From contig JAAUQL010000025.1 in NCBI GenBank assembly GCA_012033595.1, forward strand, positions 1-59,689: a stretch of 59,689 bases of DNA. The letters run 5' to 3'. This document shows positions 7,233-15,501 of the stretch, one piece after another; the first letter of the stretch is position 1; each line of letters starts with the position of its first letter. The notes under the pieces were generated by a model, which saw only the letters and a list, made by a program, of their open reading frames with translations, searched no databases and was not told where the DNA came from. The stretch is from Cyclobacteriaceae bacterium. Lineage in GTDB: Bacteria > Bacteroidota > Bacteroidia > Cytophagales > Cyclobacteriaceae. Both the position numbers and the translations under genes were made by a program.

Positions 7233-7382
7233 TACACCGTTCGCGCTGGGATACCTTATATTTGTGGGAACGATTATTCGGTTCTTAGGCAATTGAAAAA
7301 AAATCTTTTCCCGGCAGCGGAACATCAGTGTTTTACTGCTAAAACGCCATTATTTCCGGAGTCTGATCAGCTATTGACCATT
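7226..7382. repeat. Recurrent cassette, truncated copy D at the array's right edge
   Basis: About 157 bp match the left part of copy C, including ATCTTTTCCCGGCAGCGGAAC. Similarity stops at about 7382, where the resident minus-strand lipoprotein gene begins. The right half, hairpin and GTTCAAC box are missing. The segment CTATTGACCAT (7371-7381) matches CTATTGGTCAT of the other copies and also contains the lipoprotein stop codon, so the junction may have supplied the last codons of that gene. Confidence 0.8.
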
Positions 7383-7799
7383 CCGGTACAGGGTAAGGTT
7401 TATATCTTCCAGCAGGGTGAGTTGTAATTCTTCATCCGTGAATTTGGTGATGGTATAGGGTAGGCCATGATCATCGCCGGCATCTATAAAGCGCAGTACG
7501 GTGTCGTCCATTTTCCAGCTAAGGGTATTCTTGATGGTATCGTCAGAAAAAATACACCCTTCGTATCCATAAGCAGAGATATCGACCTTGCCATCGGACT
7601 TGAAATTAATCAAACCATTCATGCTGAGACTTTCCTGAGTCAGGCCGGGCAAGCCGGCATCTATTTTTGTTTGCCAGTGTGCATTCCACTCACCCAAAAT
7701 CGCCTGATCTTTGGTTTTTTTAGATTCGCATCCAGCTATAGCGAAAGTCAATATGGACAAAACCGGCAAGGAAAACCATAAAAAATTGTTTCTCTTCAT
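7371..7799 (-). CDS. Small lipoprotein, lipocalin-like
   Basis: This 142-residue protein has a lipoprotein signal peptide ending in the lipobox IAGC (Cys about residue 24), then a charged linker and a beta-rich domain beginning ILGEWNAHWQ, which resembles lipocalin-like stress lipoproteins of Bacteroidota. It should be anchored to the cell envelope; its function is unknown. The stop codon TAG lies in sequence shared with the repeat array, so the natural C-terminus may be altered. The NUDIX gene lies upstream on the same strand. Confidence 0.6.
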   Translation of the reverse strand: MKRNNFLWFSLPVLSILTFAIAGCESKKTKDQAILGEWNAHWQTKIDAGLPGLTQESLSMNGLINFKSDGKVDISAYGYEGCIFSDDTIKNTLSWKMDDTVLRFIDAGDDHGLPYTITKFTDEELQLTLLEDINLTLYRNGQ

Positions 7800-7895
7800 T
7801 TTCTTCTAATTGCTTCTAAAAAAACGATATTCAAAAATAATATTGTTGATGGCCAAGGCTTTTGCAAAGGGCGATAAATGTATGTATTTAATGGT

Positions 7896-8444
7896 TTAAT
7901 TAAAAATCAAGTTCGTCTTCCTTACCATCCTGTGTATGGATTTGTTGTTGTTGCACTGTAGCAGCACCTGATCCCTTGCTACCCACGCCACATCGTTTGA
8001 TTCGTCACTCACAGCAAATGATTCGCCAGTATCGCCAACAAATAAGAACCTGACATCATAATGAAAATGAACCTTGACGTTGCCGTATGCCGGGATCAAA
8101 TGAATATCTATATCAAATATGTCAGGCACCTTCAAGCTCAAATTTTTGAGGCCGGTTTCTTCGTGTGCCTCTTTGGCAGCCACCGCCCTCAGATCTTCTT
8201 CTCCATCGGCATGTCCTCCGGGCTGTAGCCATCTATTGAGTTTTTTATGATGTAGGAGCATCACCTTGCATCCACTATGATCGACAATAAAGGAAGAAGC
8301 AGTGATATGGCCAGACAGCAAAGATCTGGAATAGCACAGTTCGAAGTTGACCAGTAGCGATTTAAACCTGGGCAAAAAGGATTTTTCCTCTTCGAAAGAA
8401 GTTTGGTATTGGTTCAGGGCCTTCAATAATTGTTTTCTATCCAT
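7896..8444 (-). CDS. NUDIX hydrolase
   Basis: This 182-residue protein contains a Nudix box GHADGEEDLRAVAAKEAHEE followed by TGL (about residues 79-101), fitting Gx5Ex7REUxEExGU except Lys for Arg at one position. NUDIX enzymes hydrolyse nucleoside diphosphates linked to another group. The N-terminal helical extension (about 45 residues) is typical of many Bacteroidota members, but the substrate is not predictable. It follows the ATP synthase operon on the same strand but is separated from it by a terminator-like hairpin at 8452-8483. Confidence 0.88.
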   Translation of the reverse strand: MDRKQLLKALNQYQTSFEEEKSFLPRFKSLLVNFELCYSRSLLSGHITASSFIVDHSGCKVMLLHHKKLNRWLQPGGHADGEEDLRAVAAKEAHEETGLKNLSLKVPDIFDIDIHLIPAYGNVKVHFHYDVRFLFVGDTGESFAVSDESNDVAWVARDQVLLQCNNNKSIHRMVRKTNLIFN

Positions 8445-8451
8445 AAACGAA

Positions 8452-8483
8452 AAAAGCAGCTAATGACCGACACTGCTGCTTTT
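8452..8483 (-). terminator. Rho-independent terminator of the atp operon
   Basis: On the minus strand AAAAGCAGC pairs with GCTGCTTTT (9 bp, 14-base loop) and the stem runs into a run of six T. It lies 20 bp after the atpG stop and just before the NUDIX start. Confidence 0.75.
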
Positions 8484-8503
8484 AAATGAAATTAAAATGC
8501 GTA

Positions 8504-9385
8504 TTAATTCTTGCCCAGCGCTTCTGCTCCACCGACTATTTCCAATATTTCTTTGGTGATGGCTGCCTGCCTGGTTCTGTTGTACACCAACTTTAAACTA
8601 TTGAGCAACTCGCCGGCATTTTCTGTAGCCTGGCCCATGGCTGTCATGCGTGCGCCATGCTCAGAGGCATTTGATTCGAGCAGGGCATTATACAACTGTA
8701 CTTTGAGGGAAATGGGGATTAACTCTTCGATGATTTCCTTTACGGAAGGTTCGAATATATAATCGGTTGTAGCTGTTTCTTCATCGTACTCGGCGGGCAC
8801 CACAGGCAAAAATTGCTCTACTTTAAGAATTTGAGTTGCTACATTTTTGAATTCGTTATAAACAATTTCCACCCTGTCGAATTTGCCGTCCAGAAATGCA
8901 TCCATGGCAAACCCGGCGATTTCCCTGGCCTTGTCAAAAGACAGCTCATGAAATATATGATAATAGTCATCGATCACCTGGTAGCCCCTTTTGGTAAAGA
9001 AGTCATAGGCTTTTTTGCCGAGTGGCATGTACCAAACATTGCCTTGCTGACTCTGATGGTCATAGCGCTCCCTGACGGTGGCCAGGGTAGCTTTGATCAC
9101 ATTGGTATTGAAGGCGCCGCACAGTCCACGGTCAGAGGTGATCACTACTATCAGTACTTTTTCGGCAATCCTGTCTACGCTATAAGGGCTACGTTGCTCT
9201 CCGTCCAGATTTGCGGAAGCATTTCTCATAATACCGCCAAGTTTTTGCACATACGGCCGCATTTGTACTATTGCATCCTGGGCTTTGCGCAACTTGGAGG
9301 CCGCCACCATTTTCATGGCTTTGGTGATCTGCTGTGTCGACTTGACAGATTGAATACGTGTCCTTACTTCTTTTAAATTTGCCAT
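8504..9385 (-). CDS. atpG: F1Fo ATP synthase subunit gamma
   Basis: This 293-residue protein is the central-stalk gamma subunit, which rotates inside the alpha3beta3 head. The N-terminal helix reads MANLKEVRTRIQSVKSTQQITKAMKMVA and the C-terminal helix contains TENAGELLNSLKLVYNRTRQAAITKE; together they form the coiled coil of the shaft. VVITSDRGLCGAFN is the conserved gamma-subunit signature. Length matches the family. It is the last gene of the operon, 23 bp after atpA, and is followed by a terminator. Confidence 0.98.
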   Translation of the reverse strand: MANLKEVRTRIQSVKSTQQITKAMKMVAASKLRKAQDAIVQMRPYVQKLGGIMRNASANLDGEQRSPYSVDRIAEKVLIVVITSDRGLCGAFNTNVIKATLATVRERYDHQSQQGNVWYMPLGKKAYDFFTKRGYQVIDDYYHIFHELSFDKAREIAGFAMDAFLDGKFDRVEIVYNEFKNVATQILKVEQFLPVVPAEYDEETATTDYIFEPSVKEIIEELIPISLKVQLYNALLESNASEHGARMTAMGQATENAGELLNSLKLVYNRTRQAAITKEILEIVGGAEALGKN

Positions 9386-9408
9386 TTCAGCAATTTATCA
9401 GTCTTTTT

Positions 9409-10983
9409 TTAAAGTTGTGCAGCTACTTCCAAAGCTACTTTTTTCATGGTCGCCTGCCCTTCGTCGGTAAGTTTTCCTTCTCTCAGTTCCGTAAGGAGTG
9501 CTTTATGTTGCAGTTTGAGCTCTTTTAAATAGGTAAGCTCAAACTCTTTCATTTTGGCGACGGGCACACTATCTGTAAATCCTTTGGTAGAAGCAAAAAT
9601 GATGGCTACCTGCTGCTCTACCGGCATGGGCGAAAATTGGGGCTGCTTGAGAATTTCAAGATTTTTTCTTCCCCTTTCGATAGTTCGTTGAGTGGCTGCA
9701 TCGAGATCGGAACCAAATTTTGCAAATGCTTCGAGTTCACGAAATTGAGCCTGATCCAGTTTTAGGGTTCCTGCTACTTTTTTCATAGACTTGATTTGCG
9801 CATTACCACCTACCCGCGACACTGAAATACCCACGTTGATTGCCGGACGTATACCGGAGTTGAACAGGTTGGTCTCCAGAAAAATCTGTCCATCGGTAAT
9901 GGAGATCACATTGGTAGGGATATAGGCCGATACGTCACCTGCCTGGGTTTCGATGATCGGCAAGGCAGTCAGTGACCCTCCCCCTTTCACCAATCCGGCA
10001 ATAGAAGGGGGCAAGTCGTTCATTTTACTTGCTATCTCATCGTTGCTATTTATTTTGGCAGCCCGCTCCAGCAGTCTGGAGTGCAGGTAGAACACATCGC
10101 CCGGATAAGCTTCCCTTCCCGGAGGCCTTCTCAGCAAAAGCGATACTTCCCGATAGGCAACAGCCTGCTTTGACAAATCGTCAAAAACAACCAATGCCGG
10201 TCGGCCTGTATCTCTGAAAAACTCGCCGATAGCCGCGCCGGTAAACGGTGCGAAAAACTGCATTGGGGCAGGGTCAGATGCCGAGGCCGAAACAATAATG
10301 GTGTAATCCATTGCCCCCCCTCTTTCCAGCGCATTCACAACCTGCTTTACGGTAGAGGCCTTCTGGCCTATAGCCACATAAATGCAATAAACCGGCTCGC
10401 CCTTTTCGTAAAATTCTTTTTGATTGATGATGGTATCGATAGCAATGGCACTCTTACCTGTCTGTCTGTCACCAATGATGAGTTCGCGTTGGCCACGGCC
10501 TATCGGTATCATAGAGTCGATGGCTTTCAGACCGGTTTGCAGAGGTTCTTTTACCGGCTCTCTAAAAATAACACCGGGAGCTTTGCGCTCCAGGGGCATT
10601 TCGTATAGTGCTCCTTCAATGTCACCTTTGCCATCGATTGGGTTACCTAGGGTATCGAGTACCCTGCCCACCATGCCTTCGCCCACTTTTATAGAGGCAA
10701 TAGTCTTGGTTCGTTTCACATTGTCGCCTTCGCTTATCTCTTCCGAATCGCCAAAAAGCACTGCTCCAACATTGTCTTCTTCGAGGTTGAGCACCAGGGC
10801 GGTAGTGCCATTGTCAAATTCGAGCAACTCGCCAGACTGCGCATTGCTCAGTCCATAGATCCTTGCCACACCATCGCCAACTTGCAATACAGTTCCTACC
10901 TCTTCTAATTCGGCTTCGGTCTTGAAATTCGAAAGCTCGCTTCTCAATATTGCCGAAACTTCGTCTGGTCTTATATCAGCCAT
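9409..10983 (-). CDS. atpA: F1Fo ATP synthase subunit alpha
   Basis: This 524-residue protein is the non-catalytic nucleotide-binding subunit of F1. The Walker A motif GDRQTGKS is at 171-178, the region [12 protein letters not shown] follows, and the family signature [14 protein letters not shown] lies about residue 375. Length is normal. The gene stands 35 bp after atpH and 23 bp before atpG. The partner beta subunit (atpD) and epsilon (atpC) are not in this window, so the complex must be completed from another locus. Confidence 0.99.
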   Translation of the reverse strand: MADIRPDEVSAILRSELSNFKTEAELEEVGTVLQVGDGVARIYGLSNAQSGELLEFDNGTTALVLNLEEDNVGAVLFGDSEEISEGDNVKRTKTIASIKVGEGMVGRVLDTLGNPIDGKGDIEGALYEMPLERKAPGVIFREPVKEPLQTGLKAIDSMIPIGRGQRELIIGDRQTGKSAIAIDTIINQKEFYEKGEPVYCIYVAIGQKASTVKQVVNALERGGAMDYTIIVSASASDPAPMQFFAPFTGAAIGEFFRDTGRPALVVFDDLSKQAVAYREVSLLLRRPPGREAYPGDVFYLHSRLLERAAKINSNDEIASKMNDLPPSIAGLVKGGGSLTALPIIETQAGDVSAYIPTNVISITDGQIFLETNLFNSGIRPAINVGISVSRVGGNAQIKSMKKVAGTLKLDQAQFRELEAFAKFGSDLDAATQRTIERGRKNLEILKQPQFSPMPVEQQVAIIFASTKGFTDSVPVAKMKEFELTYLKELKLQHKALLTELREGKLTDEGQATMKKVALEVAAQL

Positions 10984-11018
10984 AATTACAATTAATGCTT
11001 AATTTTCTATTTATCTGA

Positions 11019-11561
11019 TTAATGACGGTGTTTCAACTCCCGCCGTAGATTGTTCAATTTAGTTTTCAAAGAATCGTCAATTTGCTTGTCTCCAACGCGC
11101 AGCACATAGCCTCCCAGCATCGATTCGTCGATGGTAGTTTCCATTTCCACTTTTTTCCCGGTCTCTTTGGCCACTAACTCTTCAAATTCTTTTTTGATCT
11201 GGTCAGTCAGGGCCACGGCAGAGGTCACACTGGCGCGTACTATGCCCATGTGCTCATCGTAGAGATCCAGAAATACCCTGCTGACTTCGGGCAATACCGA
11301 GGCACGGTTTTTTCTGGCAATCAGGTTGAAAAATTTGATGGTAAGGGGATCCACATGCTTTTCAAAAATCCTGGTGAGCACCCTCAATTTAAAATCGTAT
11401 CTGATAATGGGGTTGTTCAACAGGGTGACCAGCTTTCTGTTTTCTGCGCTAACACGTTGTACAAGCTGCATGTCCCGGTAAATATTCCCGACCTTTTGAA
11501 GCTCGACCGCCAAGTCAAAAACTGATCTTGCATACCTGGAGGCAACTTTGAAATCCGACAT
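11019..11561 (-). CDS. atpH: F1Fo ATP synthase subunit delta
   Basis: This 180-residue protein is the delta (OSCP) subunit that joins the F1 head to the peripheral stalk. It opens VASRYARSVFDLA and ends in the conserved segment GGYVLRVGDKQIDDSLKTKL typical of the family. It directly abuts atpF (stop and start are adjacent at 11561/11562), consistent with coupled translation. Confidence 0.97.
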   Translation of the reverse strand: MSDFKVASRYARSVFDLAVELQKVGNIYRDMQLVQRVSAENRKLVTLLNNPIIRYDFKLRVLTRIFEKHVDPLTIKFFNLIARKNRASVLPEVSRVFLDLYDEHMGIVRASVTSAVALTDQIKKEFEELVAKETGKKVEMETTIDESMLGGYVLRVGDKQIDDSLKTKLNNLRRELKHRH

Positions 11562-12056
11562 TTAATTCAACTTTATATCTTTCATATAATCTTTGACAAG
11601 CCCTTGCTGGGCTTTATCGTCAGCCAGGTTTTTCTTGAGCAACTTTTCGGTGATCTGCAGCGAGAGCTCCACTACCTGATCCTGGATTTGACCCAGGGCG
11701 CTATTTTTCTCGTTTTCGATCGAAGTCCGGGCTTCCTCTATCATTTTATCGCCTATGGTTTTGGCATCATGCTTGGCCTGTTCCCTGATTTCCTCAGCAA
11801 GCCGCGACGCTTCCTTGAGCATTTTGTCCCGATCTGCTCTGGCTTCAGCCAATAGTTTTTCGTTTTCAGACTTCAGGTTTTTCATTTCCTCTTTGGCATT
11901 TTCGGCCATTCTCAGCGATGCTTCAATTGATTCTTCACGAGCTTTGAGTGCACCCAGTATGGGTTTCCAGGCAAACTTGCCAAGGATAAACAGCACCACA
12001 AGGAAAATGAGCGTTTGCCAAAATATCAGTCCAAATGCCGGGGTTATAAGTTCCAT
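11562..12056 (-). CDS. atpF: F1Fo ATP synthase subunit b
   Basis: This 164-residue protein has one N-terminal membrane helix (about 8-28, FGLIFWQTLIFLVVLFILGK) and a long charged coiled coil that forms the peripheral stalk. The FAWKPI motif after the membrane helix is typical of b subunits. It lies between atpE and atpH. Only one b-type gene is seen, so the stalk is probably a homodimer. Confidence 0.97.
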   Translation of the reverse strand: MELITPAFGLIFWQTLIFLVVLFILGKFAWKPILGALKAREESIEASLRMAENAKEEMKNLKSENEKLLAEARADRDKMLKEASRLAEEIREQAKHDAKTIGDKMIEEARTSIENEKNSALGQIQDQVVELSLQITEKLLKKNLADDKAQQGLVKDYMKDIKLN

Positions 12057-12139
12057 TTCTATTGGTATTTTAATAATTGTATAAAAAACCCGGCGACAGG
12101 CCTAGCGCCATATCGCCGGATTAAATCCCTTTACGAAGT

Positions 12140-12388
12140 CTATTTGGTTGCTATAATCAAGCAAACAATAACGCCGAAAAGCGCAACACCTTCAATAAGT
12201 GCTGCCGAAATGATCATAGCGGTTTGAACTTTGCCTCCTGCCTCAGGCTGCCTTGCGATAGATTCCATCGCTGAGCCACCGATTTTGCCAATGCCCAGAC
12301 CTGCGCCTAACGCAACAATCCCTGCGCCTACTCCAGCACCCAGGAGTGCCAAACCTTCTACTGCCAACAATAAAACACTTGATAACAT
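12140..12388 (-). CDS. atpE: F1Fo ATP synthase subunit c
   Basis: This 82-residue hairpin of two membrane helices forms the rotor ring. Helix 1 holds a glycine-rich packing motif (GAGVGAGIVALGAGLGIG), the polar loop is ARQPE, and helix 2 has the ion-carrying Glu at 66 (AALIEGVALFG). No Gln typical of sodium-binding rings is seen in helix 1, so proton coupling is more likely; this is inference. Confidence 0.98.
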   Translation of the reverse strand: MLSSVLLLAVEGLALLGAGVGAGIVALGAGLGIGKIGGSAMESIARQPEAGGKVQTAMIISAALIEGVALFGVIVCLIIATK

Positions 12389-12415
12389 AAATGATAAAAT
12401 TTAGAATTATATAAA

Positions 12416-13495
12416 TCAGGCTGAGGCTTTCCCCAGCTTTTCCTTGTGTTCTTCGTGATGATGTTCTTCAGCCGCCAAACCAAAGTAGATGGCCGACAGC
12501 AGGGTAAATACAAATGCCTGTATAAAAGCCACCAGCAATTCCACCAAATTCATAAACAAACCAAACAAAACACTGACCGGGCCCATATAGACGCTTTCAA
12601 AGATAAAAACCAAAGCGATGAGGCTCATAATGATGATGTGCCCTGCAGTAATATTGGCAAATAGCCTGACCATGAGTGAAAATGGCTTGGTAAGTATGCC
12701 TATAAATTCTACCACAGGCATAAGTGGCAATGGAAACTTGAGCCACCAGGGCACGCCTGGTGTATTGAAAATATGCTTCCAATAATCTTTGGTACCCGAA
12801 AATGTAGTGATCACGAAGGTGAACAATGCCAGGGTAAGGGTCACAGAAATATTTCCGGTAAGGTTGGCAGCGCCGGGCAACAAACCCAGCAGGTTGTTGA
12901 ACCAGATAAAAAAGAAAACACTAAGCAGATAAGGCATAAAACGCTCATACTTGGCTTCTCCGATATTCGGTCTGGCTATTTCGTCGCGAATAAATATGAC
13001 AATGGGTTCAAAAAAAGATTGTATTCCCTTGGGAGCTGCCAGGGGGTCTTGCTTATAGCGGCGGCCAATGGTAACAAATACGCCAAACAGCAGCATAACA
13101 CTTATAAACAGGGAGGCTACATTTTTGGTGATGGAAATATCATAATAAGTCAAGGACTCGTCGGTGGATTTGAGGTGGCCATGAGCATCGATGTAGTATC
13201 CATCGTGCTCGATACCTTGGTGGTGCTCGTCAACAAAATCTGATGACATATAAAAGCGCAAACCATGGCCAACTTCAAAGATAATTACCGGCAGAGGGAT
13301 AGAGATATGGGTATGGCCGATGGTAGCAAAATGCCACTCGTGGGCATCCTGAATATGGTGCATTATAAAATCTGTTTTGTTGCCGCCTTCCTGGTCTGCA
13401 GCACGAGCAGATGTGCCTGCGCCCAAAAGAAAAAAGGAAAGTATAACACTGAAAAACAAGCTTTTAAAAATATTTCTGCTTAGAAAATTATTCAT
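12416..13495 (-). CDS. atpB: F1Fo ATP synthase subunit a
   Basis: This 359-residue protein is the proton-channel subunit. The essential Arg is at about 277 in LMVRLFANITAGH, and the C-terminal helices GLFMNLVELLVAFIQAFVF are conserved. It is longer than the roughly 270-residue enterobacterial form because of a signal-peptide-like N-terminus and a His-rich segment before the first membrane helix (about 30-120), as is common in Bacteroidota. The tail is also His/Glu-rich (HHHEEHKEK). The start overlaps the upstream membrane gene by 8 bp. Confidence 0.97.
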   Translation of the reverse strand: MNNFLSRNIFKSLFFSVILSFFLLGAGTSARAADQEGGNKTDFIMHHIQDAHEWHFATIGHTHISIPLPVIIFEVGHGLRFYMSSDFVDEHHQGIEHDGYYIDAHGHLKSTDESLTYYDISITKNVASLFISVMLLFGVFVTIGRRYKQDPLAAPKGIQSFFEPIVIFIRDEIARPNIGEAKYERFMPYLLSVFFFIWFNNLLGLLPGAANLTGNISVTLTLALFTFVITTFSGTKDYWKHIFNTPGVPWWLKFPLPLMPVVEFIGILTKPFSLMVRLFANITAGHIIIMSLIALVFIFESVYMGPVSVLFGLFMNLVELLVAFIQAFVFTLLSAIYFGLAAEEHHHEEHKEKLGKASA

Positions 13496-13895
13496 TTTCG
13501 GAACCCTTCTTAAAATGATTGCGCAAGTTAGACATTATGCCATATATTTCAAACCCGAGAAATAACAAATACAGGATTAGGAAATTGATAGAAAAGTTGA
13601 AAACATGCGTACGGTCTGTAAGGATGACCACAGCTGCAAATATGATGGAAATAAACAACCTGCCGATCATGGTGCTGAAATAGACGGCCAGGAAATTATC
13701 CGGTTGTTTGCTTGTGAATTTTTCGATGATATACAGAGAGGCCAGGGTGAGCAGAAAAAAAAACAACAACACCAACCATACCTGATGGTAAACAAAACCG
13801 GGCAGCAGAAAATACACGACAAGCACACCAAGCAGCACGATGGCAGTAAACCTGTACAATGCAAAATGCGGGATACCTGAAAAAAAGCTTTTCAA
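13488..13895 (-). CDS. Small membrane protein of the atp operon
   Basis: This 135-residue protein has four predicted membrane helices (about 15-35, 38-58, 70-92 and 100-122) and a basic C-terminus. It sits between the AtpZ-like gene and atpB, overlapping them by 4 and 8 bp. Its place suggests a helper in assembling the Fo sector, like AtpI-type proteins, but I see no motif that proves this. Confidence 0.7.
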   Translation of the reverse strand: MKSFFSGIPHFALYRFTAIVLLGVLVVYFLLPGFVYHQVWLVLLFFFLLTLASLYIIEKFTSKQPDNFLAVYFSTMIGRLFISIIFAAVVILTDRTHVFNFSINFLILYLLFLGFEIYGIMSNLRNHFKKGSENE

Positions 13896-14137
13896 TCTTT
13901 GGGGAGACTTTTGATTAAAGAATAAAAAGAAACGGACAAAAACAATAAGATAAGAATGATGGTAAATACCGGAATGGTAAACTCAAGCCATTTGTCAAGC
14001 TTGCCTCCAAGCCAGTAGCCCAACAATATGAGCGCCGCCATCTGAAAGGCCAGGCCCGAATATTTTACATATTCATTAATTGGTTTTTGTTTCCGGGGTG
14101 GTTGGCTTTTTGGCTTCGAAAGGTTTGGTGTGTCCAT
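13892..14137 (-). CDS. AtpZ/AtpI-like protein
   Basis: This 81-residue protein has a basic, Pro-rich N-terminus and two membrane helices. The signature YSGLAFQMAALILLGYWLGGKLDKW is split here between the two helices (about residues 25-50) and is typical of AtpZ proteins encoded just before the Fo genes, which are thought to aid c-ring assembly or ion homeostasis. The only plausible start, ATG at 14137, overlaps the bactofilin gene by 62 bp, an unusually long overlap in a different frame. Confidence 0.8.
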   Translation of the reverse strand: MDTPNLSKPKSQPPRKQKPINEYVKYSGLAFQMAALILLGYWLGGKLDKWLEFTIPVFTIILILLFLSVSFYSLIKSLPKD

Positions 14138-14522
14138 TGTCCCCTATTTTAATGTCTTTTTGAGATATGCCCATTTTGCATCCGCCATTGAAAGTGGCAC
14201 CGGACTCAACGATGAGTTTATTGGTGACTATGTCACCTTTGATAACCGCTGAAGGTCGCAGTATAAGTTGGTCAGATACTTCTACCACTCCTTTTACTTC
14301 GCCAGAAATTTCGGCATTTTGTGCCAAGATGTTTCCTTCCACAAAAGAAGATTGCCCCAGCGCTATTTTTGATTTGCTCTTTACGCTTCCATTTACCCGG
14401 CCTTCTATCCGGATGTTGCCAAAGGTCTCGATATTGCCCTCTACAATAGTACCTTTTCCGATGATGTTGCTTGAATTAGTTGCCTCTTGGGCTGCCAGGT
14501 TTTCTTCTTTATTTTTAAACAT
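14076..14522 (-). CDS. Bactofilin (polymer-forming cytoskeletal protein)
   Basis: This 148-residue protein has a bactofilin core (about 25-120) of short beta-helix repeats such as GTIVEGNIETFGNIRIEGRV and GSVKSKSKIALG. Bactofilins polymerise without nucleotides and scaffold cell-wall enzymes at the membrane. It is encoded 12 bp after an M23 peptidase gene, a pairing known from other phyla in which bactofilin positions the peptidase. The 3' end overlaps the AtpZ-like gene, placing cell-shape and ATP synthase genes in one transcript. Confidence 0.92.
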   Translation of the reverse strand: MFKNKEENLAAQEATNSSNIIGKGTIVEGNIETFGNIRIEGRVNGSVKSKSKIALGQSSFVEGNILAQNAEISGEVKGVVEVSDQLILRPSAVIKGDIVTNKLIVESGATFNGGCKMGISQKDIKIGDNGHTKPFEAKKPTTPETKTN

Positions 14523-14534
14523 TGCTTTATACTT

Positions 14535-15401
14535 TTAGAACGATATAAACTCCTCAGGATCTACGGGGTTTCCGTTGTACCACAATTCAAAGTGCAGGTG
14601 CGGCCCGGTCGTAAATTCACCAGTATTGCCAATGATGGCAATCACTTGTCCGGCAGTAACAAAATTACCAACTTTTTTCAACAATGCCGAATTGTGCTTA
14701 TAAACAGAGATGATATTGCCCCTGTGCTGTATGGCGATTACATTGCCTGATTCCTGTGTCCAATCGGCAAAAATGATGGTTCCCTCAGCAACCGATTTTA
14801 CCGGTTCATTGCTTTTAGATACCACATCGATGCCATAGTGTTCATCTTGTATGTTGAACTCGGTGGTAACCATCCCTTCGATAGGGGAGTAAAAATATTG
14901 CCCTTCCATCTCTTGTGTCATAGAATTGCTCACCGAAAGAAAGGTCATTTCTGAGGCCTCAAAATCTTTTCTAAACTGTGAATCTATAGCCGGAATTGGC
15001 TCTATGGTGCTCGATACGGTTTTGTCCTGATCGTAATGAAATGCGCTATCGTCGGTCGATATCTCACCAATGAGTACACGCTGGATGTTGGAGATAAATT
15101 GATCCTTCTTTTTCATTTGCGTTTCCAGCGAATCTACCTTGTCGGCAAGGTCTACCAGGTTGCGATCCATCAGAATGAGCTCATGCCGCGGATCGAACCA
15201 CTGCGCCATAAGGGTGCTCGACAAGTACAAGCTGCCGATCATGATGACGATAAGCAATGAAAAAGTAATTAATATCAACTTGGCATAGGTGAAGCTGATG
15301 GTGGACTTTTCAGCAAAATTTTCCTCATTTCTTAGTATGAGCAAATATCTGTTTGTAAGCCAATTAGAAAGTGTTTTTCGGGACTTCAACTTATTAATCA
15401 C
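14535..15401 (-). CDS. M23 family peptidoglycan endopeptidase, membrane-anchored
   Basis: This 288-residue protein has a cytoplasmic basic N-terminus, one membrane helix (about 40-62), a coiled-coil linker (about 80-110) and a C-terminal LytM/M23 domain (about 170-285). The zinc motifs HYGID and HLHFEL are complete, so it should cleave peptide cross-links in peptidoglycan. It is the first gene of a likely operon with bactofilin and the atp genes, and is divergent from porW. Confidence 0.93.
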   Translation of the reverse strand: MINKLKSRKTLSNWLTNRYLLILRNEENFAEKSTISFTYAKLILITFSLLIVIMIGSLYLSSTLMAQWFDPRHELILMDRNLVDLADKVDSLETQMKKKDQFISNIQRVLIGEISTDDSAFHYDQDKTVSSTIEPIPAIDSQFRKDFEASEMTFLSVSNSMTQEMEGQYFYSPIEGMVTTEFNIQDEHYGIDVVSKSNEPVKSVAEGTIIFADWTQESGNVIAIQHRGNIISVYKHNSALLKKVGNFVTAGQVIAIIGNTGEFTTGPHLHFELWYNGNPVDPEEFISF

Positions 15402-15501
15402 CTATTTAGAAGCACAAAAGTATAGATTAAAAAGTATTTCAGATACTTTTATTGTATTAATTGTCATTATTTTCGCGTTTCAAAAGTTCACTATGTGATC
15501 T

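Noticed and set aside
1-7382. CRISPR array
   Set aside because: The repeats are hundreds of bases long, few and unevenly spaced, with genes between them; no short regular repeats exist.
8511-13880. Plus-strand open frames opposite the atp genes
   Set aside because: They are shadows of well-known minus-strand genes.
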